Below are positions 1-5,148 of a stretch of 6,288 nucleotides of DNA, piece by piece (the first letter of the stretch is position 1; the number at the start of each line of letters is the position of its first letter). This DNA is from an uncultured Mollicutes bacterium (GTDB lineage Bacteria; Bacillota_I; Bacilli_A; RFN20; CAG-826). The notes under the pieces are model-generated. The model saw only the letters and a program-made list of their open reading frames with translations. It was not told the origin of the DNA and ran no database searches. The stretch lies in assembly GCA_900550795.1 (NCBI GenBank), contig URTN01000050.1:1-6288 (forward strand), written 5' to 3'. A program made the position numbers and the translations under genes.

Positions 1-234
1 GAATTATTGTTATTTACCTCCCCAACTTGCCCAAATTGTAAGGTAGCTAAGATGCTTCTAGATAAAGAAGGAATCAAATATCATCAAATAGATGCCTATG
101 CCAATAAGGAAATGAGTGAAGCCTATGGAATACAAAATGCCCCAACACTACTTGTTCCAGAAGGCGATTCATTCAAGGTCTACGATAATGCCTCATTAAT
201 CAAGGGCTATATCGAAACCTCAAAGAGAAACTAA
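1..234 (+). CDS. Glutaredoxin/NrdH-like redoxin, 3' end (N-terminus off the window)
   Basis: This is the C-terminal 77 residues of a thioredoxin-fold protein or domain, open at the left edge and ending in TAA. Visible in order are a hydrophobic first strand (LLLFTS), the redox-active CPNC motif (Cys10 and Cys13 of the visible part), a helix, a second strand, and the cis-proline motif (NAPT, Pro48) that packs against the active site in this fold. Its role should be dithiol-disulfide exchange. The reading frame is open from base 1, so the TTG at base 7 is probably not the start. A thioredoxin-reductase-like gene follows 47 bases downstream and the class III RNR activase is nearby, so I infer that it reduces an anaerobic ribonucleotide reductase. 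It may be a free NrdH-like protein or the C-terminal domain of a longer protein such as NrdD; the window cannot decide. The fold call is secure and the partner is inferred. Confidence 0.85.
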   Translation, partial: ELLLFTSPTCPNCKVAKMLLDKEGIKYHQIDAYANKEMSEAYGIQNAPTLLVPEGDSFKVYDNASLIKGYIETSKRN

Positions 235-240
235 AATCAT

Positions 241-266
241 GGGCCCATTAACTTGGGCCCTTATTT
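241..266 (+). terminator. Probable rho-independent terminator or intercistronic hairpin
   Basis: GGGCCCA (241-247) pairs perfectly with TGGGCCC (254-260) around the six-base loop TTAACT, followed by TTATTTGTT. The stem is very GC-rich against an AT-rich background. The T tract is interrupted, so termination may be partial. It lies 6 bases after the redoxin stop codon. The reductase gene starts 15 bases after this feature (282), which leaves no room for a separate promoter between them, so read-through or use as an RNA-stability hairpin is plausible. Confidence 0.6.
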
Positions 267-281
267 GTTAAAGGAATAATT

Positions 282-1223
282 ATGTTTGACACGATAATAA
301 TCGGCGCTGGCCCTGCAGGAATGTCGGCCGCCTTATATTTGCTTAGAGAAGGAAAGAAAGTCCTTCTAATCGAAAAAGAAACAATCGGAGGTCAAATTGC
401 AGAATCTCCAAGGCTAGAAAACTATCCTTCCATAAAATCTATCTCAGGAATGGATTTTGCCTCTAATCTATTTGATCAAATATCTTCTTTAGGAGTCGAG
501 TTTGACCTAGATGAAGTTATTGCAGTTAATAAATTAGAAGAAAGACATTTCAAGGTTAAGACTAATTACAATGAATATGAATCTAAATCCATCATCATTG
601 CAACTGGTTGTAAACATAGAAAATTAGGTCTTCCTAACGAAGAAAAACTAACTGGGAAAGGCGTTAGTTATTGTGCCGTCTGCGATGGGGCTTTTTACCA
701 AGGGAAAGATGTTTGTCTTATCGGGGATGCGAATACAGCCGTCCAATACGCGATAAGCCTATCTTCCATTTGTAAGTCTGTTACAATCGTTACTTTATTT
801 GATAAATTCTTTGCGGATGAAATCTTGATAAACAAATTAAAAACATTGCAAAACGTAAAGATTTACCATGATTTTGCTTCTAAAGAATTAATCGGAGAAC
901 ATAACCTAGAAGGCGTTAAATTTGTTAATACTAAAACCAATCAAGAAATGGTTATTAACTGCGAAGGGTTATTCGTTGCTATAGGACAAATCCCAGATAA
1001 TAATAGATTCTCTTCCTTAGTCGATCTTCAAAACGGCTTTATAGTTACTGACGAATCAAAGCAAACAAAAGCCCAAGGCGTCTATGCAGTTGGCGATTGT
1101 ACAGTTAAAAGGATTAGACAAGTAGTCACCGCTACTAGCGATGGAGCACTTGCTGCTATAGCATGTGAAAAATATGTCGATTCTTTAGAGAAACCTAATT
1201 CTCCTCGTATCCCCTTAGCTTAA
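282..1223 (+). CDS. trxB: Thioredoxin-reductase-like FAD flavoprotein with degenerate NADPH site
   Basis: A 313-residue protein of the low-Mr thioredoxin reductase family (usual length 305-325), expected to pass electrons through FAD and a disulfide to a small redoxin in the cytoplasm. The FAD dinucleotide motif GAGPAG is at 8-13, ATG at 107-109, the redox-active CAVCDG at 131-136 (Cys131, Cys134), and the second FAD motif GVYAVGD at 266-272. The pyridine-nucleotide domain is unusual. Where NADPH enzymes have GGGDSA this one has GDANTA (148-153). Where they have HRRxxxR it has Thr171-Leu172-Phe173 and Phe177, so every phosphate-binding basic residue is gone. Specific NADPH use is therefore doubtful; NADH or a ferredoxin-type donor is possible, as in the pyridine-nucleotide-independent FFTR enzymes of clostridia. 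AAAGGA at 270-275, six bases before ATG, supports the start. The redoxin just upstream is the likely substrate. The 3' end overlaps the convergent nrdG gene by 29 bases. Confidence 0.9.
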   Translation: MFDTIIIGAGPAGMSAALYLLREGKKVLLIEKETIGGQIAESPRLENYPSIKSISGMDFASNLFDQISSLGVEFDLDEVIAVNKLEERHFKVKTNYNEYESKSIIIATGCKHRKLGLPNEEKLTGKGVSYCAVCDGAFYQGKDVCLIGDANTAVQYAISLSSICKSVTIVTLFDKFFADEILINKLKTLQNVKIYHDFASKELIGEHNLEGVKFVNTKTNQEMVINCEGLFVAIGQIPDNNRFSSLVDLQNGFIVTDESKQTKAQGVYAVGDCTVKRIRQVVTATSDGALAAIACEKYVDSLEKPNSPRIPLA

Positions 1224-1896
1224 CGTTAGGGATATATTCCTTTAATATTTCTATATATCTATTGGCCTGTTCCAATTCAACTGGATGTAGGCCTTTTTTT
1301 ATGCAGTTTTCGTTATCTATATATTGCTGGAGGAAATATCTATTAGCGCCTTTTATCCAAATTCCGATTTGTTTCATATCCTCTTCGTTATGAAATTCGC
1401 TCATTATAGTTGTCCTAAATTCATAACCAACTTTATTAGATAAAAGAAAGGCAATCGATTCTTCGATTGGACTTAAATCAAAATCTTCAATCCCGATGGT
1501 TTCGGCATATTTAGCTTTAGAATTCTTTATATCCATAGCAACATAATCTACTAAACCCTTGCTAACTAAATCTTTTAATATAGAAGGTCTAGAACCATTA
1601 CTATCTAATTTGACTTTATAACCTAATGACTTTATAAAGATAAGTTTGTCTTCTAAATCATCCATCAAAGTAGGCTCTCCGCCAGATATGCACACAGCAT
1701 CTAAAACCCCTACTCTTTTCTTTAGATATTCTTTTATTCCATCAAAAGGAATAGCTACGCATCTAGAAGGATGCAAAACTAAATCACCATTATGGCAAAA
1801 TGGACATCTAAAATTGCAACCTGATGTGAATAGAGTTGTTGTTAAGTTATCGTCAAAGTCTACTAGGGAAAGCTTTTCCCATCCTGAAAATTCCAT
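1195..1896 (-). CDS. nrdG: Anaerobic ribonucleoside-triphosphate reductase activating protein (radical SAM)
   Basis: A 233-residue radical-SAM activase of the NrdG2 type, which installs the glycyl radical on class III ribonucleotide reductase (NrdD) using S-adenosylmethionine and a reduced [4Fe-4S] cluster. The N-terminus has the family pattern GWEKLSLVDF followed by the cluster motif CX3CX2C (CNFRCPFC, Cys27, Cys31, Cys34) and then HNGDL. SGGEP at 71-75 is the SAM amino-group motif, and LDSNGS at 97-102 fits the next SAM-contact strand. There is no extra ferredoxin insert as in glycerol dehydratase activases. ATG at 1894-1896 is the first start after an in-frame TAA (1906-1908) and matches the family N-terminus, but there is no Shine-Dalgarno site. 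A pyruvate-formate-lyase activase is the main alternative; the short N-terminus and the redoxin/reductase neighbours favour NrdG. It is convergent with the reductase gene and separated from the upstream membrane-protein operon by a terminator. Confidence 0.85.
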   Translation of the reverse strand: MEFSGWEKLSLVDFDDNLTTTLFTSGCNFRCPFCHNGDLVLHPSRCVAIPFDGIKEYLKKRVGVLDAVCISGGEPTLMDDLEDKLIFIKSLGYKVKLDSNGSRPSILKDLVSKGLVDYVAMDIKNSKAKYAETIGIEDFDLSPIEESIAFLLSNKVGYEFRTTIMSEFHNEEDMKQIGIWIKGANRYFLQQYIDNENCIKKGLHPVELEQANRYIEILKEYIPNVKLRGYEEN

Positions 1897-1902
1897 ATCA
1901 AA

Positions 1903-1931
1903 ATTTTAAAACTTATTAATGAAAAGGTAAA
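1903..1931 (-). promoter_or_regulatory. Candidate nrdG promoter, implying a leaderless or near-leaderless mRNA
   Basis: On the minus strand TTTACC (1931-1926) and TAAAAT (1908-1903) are separated by exactly 17 bases, matching a sigma-A type -35/-10 pair at 4/6 and 5/6 positions. It sits between the upstream operon's terminator and nrdG, the only place an independent promoter could be. The expected transcription start falls at or within a few bases of the nrdG ATG, which would explain the absent ribosome binding site. The region is AT-rich, so a chance match is possible. Confidence 0.35.
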
Positions 1932-1954
1932 CAAAAAGGCCTCACTTAGAGGCC
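1929..1954 (-). terminator. Rho-independent terminator of the membrane-protein operon
   Basis: Read on the minus strand, GGCCTC (1954-1949), loop TAAGT, GAGGCC (1943-1938), then TTTTTGTTT (1937-1929): a perfect six-pair GC-rich stem with a five-base loop and a clean T tract. It lies 19 bases after the TAA at 1974-1976 that closes the frameshifted tail, and about 180 bases after the premature TAG at 2138. Its position fits the longer reading frame being the original gene end. It also separates this operon from nrdG. Confidence 0.85.
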
Positions 1955-1973
1955 CCATGTATCAATTAATTGA

Positions 1974-2153
1974 TTATTCAGCTTTGTTTTCTTCGCTTGG
2001 CTCAGTTGGTTCTTCTTTGCTTTCTTCTTGTTCTTCAACTACATTATCTGAGGTTGGGGTTTCTTCTTCAACACCGGAAGCATCTACGAAATCCTTTTTA
2101 ACGGATTCGACGGCTTTAACAACCTTTTTGGCTTTGACTAATAAAGCAATGGT
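1974..2153 (-). pseudogene. Out-of-frame C-terminal tail of the downstream DUF308-like protein
   Basis: Immediately after the premature stop of the membrane protein, another minus-strand frame reads TIALLVKAKKVVKAVESVKK, then an acidic stretch rich in Glu, Pro, Ser and Thr, ending KAE-TAA at 1974. It is 59 codons, has no start codon of its own, and is not preceded by a ribosome binding site. Its layout (end of a hydrophobic helix, lysine-rich segment, acidic segment) copies the tail of the upstream paralog. Adding one T to the T4 run (2154-2157 on the plus strand as AAAA) joins the two frames as VTIFTIALLVKAKK and yields a 250-residue protein, close to the paralog's 263. This is therefore the detached tail of the gene at 2138-2725. 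Whether the break is a real mutation, an assembly error or recoding cannot be told here. Confidence 0.8.
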
Positions 2154-2725
2154 AAAATAGTGACTGCAAGACCAGCGGCAAGAAGAAGGATACCTAGGAC
2201 GATAAAGACAAGCATCCTGATGTTTTCACTCTTAGTTAAAAATACTAAGGCAACAATGCCAAGAGCAAGCCCAATCGCAGCGATTAAGAAATAGACAACT
2301 GAAACGCCAACACTTTGTAATTTCTTAACAATGTAGACAATTCCATAAACTGCCATGATGATAGATAAGACAATTAAGAATATTCCAACAAATCTACCAA
2401 TGGCTTCAAATAGAATATCGCCTTTTGAAAGATCTTGTTGAAGGAAAACTAACCCAATACCAAGAGTTAATTCACTTGTACCACTAATGGCGGCAGCAAA
2501 ATCCGTCTTTATTAACTTGAGATCCCCAAGTCCAAATACCGAGATTACATTAAGAGCAAGTCTTAAAACGGCATCAATGATGACTAAAATAGCAACAATT
2601 AAAACACATGTGGATTGGAAGCTAGAATTATTTGAATAAGCGCAAAACAATACGCCAGCCGTAATTAAAATTAAGCCTTCAACAATATTCCAAATTGTCC
2701 AACCAATTTTTCCTTTTCTAAACAT
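2138..2725 (-). CDS. DUF308/HdeD-like six-helix membrane protein, truncated by a frameshift
   Basis: A 195-residue integral membrane protein of unknown function. About six hydrophobic segments are seen, near residues 12-31, 38-62, 74-97, 105-133, 139-163 and 168-190, arranged as helix pairs with short loops, which resembles the DUF308/HdeD group. It is a paralog of the gene just upstream: both share W-x2-WN-x2-E near the N-terminus, D-x2-LRL after helix 2, and IVKK after helix 4. AGGAGGA at 2733-2739, seven bases before the ATG, gives a strong start. The gap to the upstream gene is 19 bases, so the two form an operon. The frame ends at TAG (2138-2140) right after the last helix with an odd PLLY ending, while the expected charged tail continues in another frame to 1974. 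The full gene is probably 1974-2725 with one base lost at 2154-2157. The family assignment is by topology and general pattern only. Confidence 0.65.
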   Translation of the reverse strand: MFRKGKIGWTIWNIVEGLILITAGVLFCAYSNNSSFQSTCVLIVAILVIIDAVLRLALNVISVFGLGDLKLIKTDFAAAISGTSELTLGIGLVFLQQDLSKGDILFEAIGRFVGIFLIVLSIIMAVYGIVYIVKKLQSVGVSVVYFLIAAIGLALGIVALVFLTKSENIRMLVFIVLGILLLAAGLAVTILPLLY

Positions 2726-2732
2726 GTTTGTT

Positions 2733-2739
2733 TCCTCCT
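2733..2739 (-). promoter_or_regulatory. Strong ribosome binding site of the downstream membrane-protein gene
   Basis: AGGAGGA on the minus strand, seven bases before the ATG at 2723-2725, is an almost full anti-16S match inside the 19-base gap of the operon. It fixes the start and shows that this gene is independently translated and was under selection for expression despite its frameshift. Confidence 0.75.
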
Positions 2740-2744
2740 GAAAA

Positions 2745-3536
2745 TTATTCTACGCTAGAAGAAGTATCTTTTTCATTGTCATTTTCTTCTTTTTGTCCAA
2801 TTTTCTTAATTTCTTCTGGTTCAACTACTTTCACTTCGATGGAATCATCTTTAGATTCTTCCTTTTTATCCTTTTTAGACTTCTTGTCTTTCTTCGTATC
2901 CTTGTTCTTGCCATTAGTGGTAGCCACTTCATATTTTTTCTTGCTCTTCTTAAATTGAATAGAAGCAATAACAGCTTGAGCAACGGCAGCTAAAACCATA
3001 ATAATTCCGACTAAGAGAACAGTAATTTTATTAGTAGTACCAACGTCATTACCAAAATACATAACCAATATAGTGATACCAACTGCAACTAATATTGCTC
3101 CGAATAATATCTCTAATATCGGCATGAATAATTTTGATGTTTTCTTAACAATAGTGAATATTGAAAACAGTACCAATAGCAATCCGATTACGATAAGCAA
3201 AACAGCAATGAACTTAACTAATATATCTATAAATACAGTATAGGAAAGGATTATGGTTACACCCATCGCTACTTCAAATCCCGCTACTAGCATTATCGAT
3301 TCTTCACTACTAGCAAATGAATAGAAAGACATGACTAGCCTTAATATCCCATCAAGAACGACAAATATCCCAACGACTAATGAAAGTACTAAGTTAATTG
3401 GAGAATCAGCAGAGACATTCCCAGTCGCTGAAAAAACTACGCCACATATACCAGCGGCTAACAAAAGGAAGGCCTCGATATAGTTCCAAGTGGCCCAAAC
3501 CTTATACATTTTTCTTTCATTTGCTTTTTCTTCCAT
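2745..3536 (-). CDS. DUF308/HdeD-like six-helix membrane protein with long charged cytoplasmic tail
   Basis: A 263-residue integral membrane protein of unknown function. Hydrophobic segments lie near residues 18-37, 46-72, 80-98, 103-130, 137-160 and 170-193, in helix pairs as in DUF308/HdeD proteins. These are followed by a polar tail of about 70 residues: lysine-rich and repetitive from 195 to 229 (KDTKKDKKSKKDKK), then acidic to the end. The lysines after the last helix place the tail in the cytoplasm by the positive-inside rule. I chose ATG at 3534-3536 because AAGGAA (3546-3551) sits nine bases upstream; an in-frame TTG at 3564-3566 would add ten residues but has no such site. It is the first gene of a two-gene operon with its paralog and diverges from the aminopeptidase gene. 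No enzymatic motif is seen; acid-stress or envelope roles known for some HdeD relatives should not be assumed. Confidence 0.7.
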   Translation of the reverse strand: MEEKANERKMYKVWATWNYIEAFLLLAAGICGVVFSATGNVSADSPINLVLSLVVGIFVVLDGILRLVMSFYSFASSEESIMLVAGFEVAMGVTIILSYTVFIDILVKFIAVLLIVIGLLLVLFSIFTIVKKTSKLFMPILEILFGAILVAVGITILVMYFGNDVGTTNKITVLLVGIIMVLAAVAQAVIASIQFKKSKKKYEVATTNGKNKDTKKDKKSKKDKKEESKDDSIEVKVVEPEEIKKIGQKEENDNEKDTSSSVE

Positions 3537-3580
3537 ATTTAATAATTCCTTTTTTATGAAAACCAAGTAAAGTATATCCC
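3537..3580. promoter_or_regulatory. Divergent intergenic region between membrane-protein operon and aminopeptidase
   Basis: These 44 bases must carry at least part of the control for both directions. On the minus strand TATACT (3576-3571) is a good -10 hexamer about 35 bases before the membrane-protein ATG, though no clear -35 is seen upstream; AAGGAA (3551-3546) is that gene's ribosome binding site. For the plus-strand gene no convincing promoter or ribosome binding site is seen before ATG 3581. The two promoters must overlap each other or the neighbouring coding ends. Confidence 0.35.
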
Positions 3581-4831
3581 ATGGAGGAAAAAAAGAGTAT
3601 TTCTATGAACAAAAAATTAGAAAAGGCTTATGCCGAACTTATAGTCAAAAGCGGTTTGAATCTCAAAAAAGGTCAATCCGTTATCATTAAATCCAATGTC
3701 GATATCGAAGATTTCACTGCTTTAGTAGTCAAACAATGTTATGAAGCAGGTGCGAAATACGTTCATGTCCTTTGGCAATCCGAAAAAGTAAACAAGGTCC
3801 AAATGAAGAAAGCTAAGACCAAGGCTTTATGTGAAACTCTTCCAATGGATATTGCTTATCAAGAATGGTTTACATCTACCTTACCAGCCTACCTATGGCT
3901 AGATTCAGATGACCCAGATGCAAATAAAGGAATCAACGCCGAAAAAGCAGCTAAGGTTAAAAGAGAAAAATACCTTGCTGTTGCTTCTTTAATTGAAAAA
4001 AGAGAAAACAAATATCAGTGGTGTATCGCTGGAGTTCCATCTAAAAAATGGGCCAAGAAAGTATTCCCAGAGCCAACTAGATCAAAAGCCATGGAAAAGC
4101 TTTATGAAGCTATTTTATTAACTTCAAGGGCTAACGATGGAAACGGAATCAAGAACTGGCAAGATCATGATGAAAATCTAAAGGAACGTTGCGATTATTT
4201 GAATTCCTTACATTTAGTAAAGTTACATTACACTTCTAGTAATGGAACCGATTTAACCGTTGGACTTATTCCAGAAGTAAATTGGTTAGGCGGAGGAGAA
4301 GAAACTTTAGATGGAACTTTCTTCCAACCAAATATCCCAAGCGAAGAAATATTTACTTCCCCTAGAAAAGGAGAAGCCGAAGGTATTGTCTATTCTGCAA
4401 AACCTTTAGTCTACCAAGGCCAATTAATTAGAGATTTCTATGTCAAATTTAAAGACGGCAAAGCAATAGATGTCCATGCCGAAGAAGGAGAAGCTGCCTT
4501 AAGATCTATATTAAGTCTAGATGAAGGAAGTGCCTATTTAGGTGAATGTGCCCTTGTTCCATTTGATTCCCCAATTAATAACACGGGTCTATTGTTCTAT
4601 AACACCTTATTTGACGAAAACGCCGCTTGTCACCTTGCCCTAGGAAGAGGATTCACCAATCTATATAAGGATTTCCAAAAATATAGCGAAGATGAAATCC
4701 ATTCTTTTGGAATCAATAAATCACTTAGCCACGTCGACTTTATGATTGGTTCAAAAGATTTGAACATAGTCGGAACTACCTCTAGTGGAAAAGAAGTCCA
4801 GATATTTAAAGACGGAAACTGGGCTTTCTAG
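3581..4831 (+). CDS. ampS: M29-family metallo-aminopeptidase (AmpS/PepS/aminopeptidase T type)
   Basis: A 416-residue cytoplasmic aminopeptidase of the M29 thermophilic-aminopeptidase family (usual length about 410), which removes N-terminal residues from peptides using two metal ions. All five expected ligands are recognisable: Glu256 in NIPSEEIFTSP, Glu322 in YLGECALVP, His351 in DENAACHLALG, and His384 and Asp386 in SHVDFMIGS. The N-terminus (KLEKAYAELIVKSGLNLKKG) also fits. One departure: the position seven residues after His351, where I recall a conserved active-site tyrosine, is Phe358. The start is uncertain. ATG 3581 has no Shine-Dalgarno site; ATG 3605 (giving MNKKLEKAYAEL, 408 residues) matches family starts better and has GGAGGA at 3583-3588, but 16 bases away. 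The stop TAG shares three bases with the stop of the convergent YolD-like gene. Transcribed divergently from the membrane-protein operon, with no evident functional link to its neighbours. Confidence 0.9.
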   Translation: MEEKKSISMNKKLEKAYAELIVKSGLNLKKGQSVIIKSNVDIEDFTALVVKQCYEAGAKYVHVLWQSEKVNKVQMKKAKTKALCETLPMDIAYQEWFTSTLPAYLWLDSDDPDANKGINAEKAAKVKREKYLAVASLIEKRENKYQWCIAGVPSKKWAKKVFPEPTRSKAMEKLYEAILLTSRANDGNGIKNWQDHDENLKERCDYLNSLHLVKLHYTSSNGTDLTVGLIPEVNWLGGGEETLDGTFFQPNIPSEEIFTSPRKGEAEGIVYSAKPLVYQGQLIRDFYVKFKDGKAIDVHAEEGEAALRSILSLDEGSAYLGECALVPFDSPINNTGLLFYNTLFDENAACHLALGRGFTNLYKDFQKYSEDEIHSFGINKSLSHVDFMIGSKDLNIVGTTSSGKEVQIFKDGNWAF

Positions 4832-5148
4832 TTTTTAATAACAATTTCAATTAGGTTTTTAAATTCGATTTTCTTTTCTTGAATCAACAAATATCGATAC
4901 ATTGGTTCAATCTTTTCGATTTTACCATCGATATAATAAAGATATCCATCTTCATAAAATCTGATAATAACATTCTCATTATCGTAATTAGTCAAAACCG
5001 AGTTAATCTCTTCTGCTCGTTCATTAGAGATTGCCGGTTTTTCTTTTTTGTTCTTGTTATACCTCAGTTTTTTTAAAGAAGTAGATTGTTCAATTAAAGA
5101 TTGATATGGAGCATATTTCATCATGCCTCTATCTTCGTATTTACTCAT
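4828..5148 (-). CDS. YolD-like protein, partner of the Y-family polymerase
   Basis: A 106-residue protein matching the YolD-like family. The N-terminal signature DRGMMKYAPYQSL is at 6-18. A short helical part with SNERAEEINSVL follows at 41-52, and then a beta-rich half (VIIRFYEDGYLYYIDGKIEKI, broken across 60-80, then KIEFKNLIEIVI at 93-104). Members of this family are typically encoded beside UvrX-type Y-family polymerases in Bacillota and their phages and have been proposed to act as an UmuD-like accessory factor; the biochemical role is not settled. Here the ATG overlaps the polymerase TGA in an ATGA tetramer (5145-5148), so translation is probably coupled and the two proteins co-produced. 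GGAGGG at 5157-5162, eight bases upstream, supports the start. The gene ends at a CTAG shared with the aminopeptidase stop, leaving no space for a terminator. Confidence 0.85.
   Translation of the reverse strand: MSKYEDRGMMKYAPYQSLIEQSTSLKKLRYNKNKKEKPAISNERAEEINSVLTNYDNENVIIRFYEDGYLYYIDGKIEKIEPMYRYLLIQEKKIEFKNLIEIVIKN

Noticed and set aside
1208..1234. TATCCC...GGGATA inverted repeat at the reductase/nrdG junction as a bidirectional terminator
   Set aside because: Only six pairs with a 15-base loop and no T tract on either side; it is inside coding sequence and probably chance.
1646..1909. Plus-strand open frame of 87 codons
   Set aside because: It lies entirely antisense to the radical-SAM motif region of nrdG, which is clearly the real gene.
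1957..2160. Plus-strand open frame rich in Ser and Leu
   Set aside because: It is the complement of the Glu/Lys-rich tail of the minus-strand membrane protein; it has no ribosome binding site and begins beside the minus-strand terminator.
2150..2160. Programmed -1 frameshift at the T4 run
   Set aside because: In the zero frame the heptamer is T ATT TTA, which does not allow tandem tRNA slippage, and I see no obvious downstream stem-loop; not excluded but not supported.
2870..2925. Repetitive lysine-codon stretch as a DNA repeat or CRISPR-like array
   Set aside because: It is low-complexity coding sequence (KDKK-type) with no regular repeat-spacer structure.
3537..3566. TTG start at 3566 for the upstream membrane protein
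   Set aside because: It would add ten residues without a ribosome binding site, while ATG 3536 has AAGGAA nine bases upstream.
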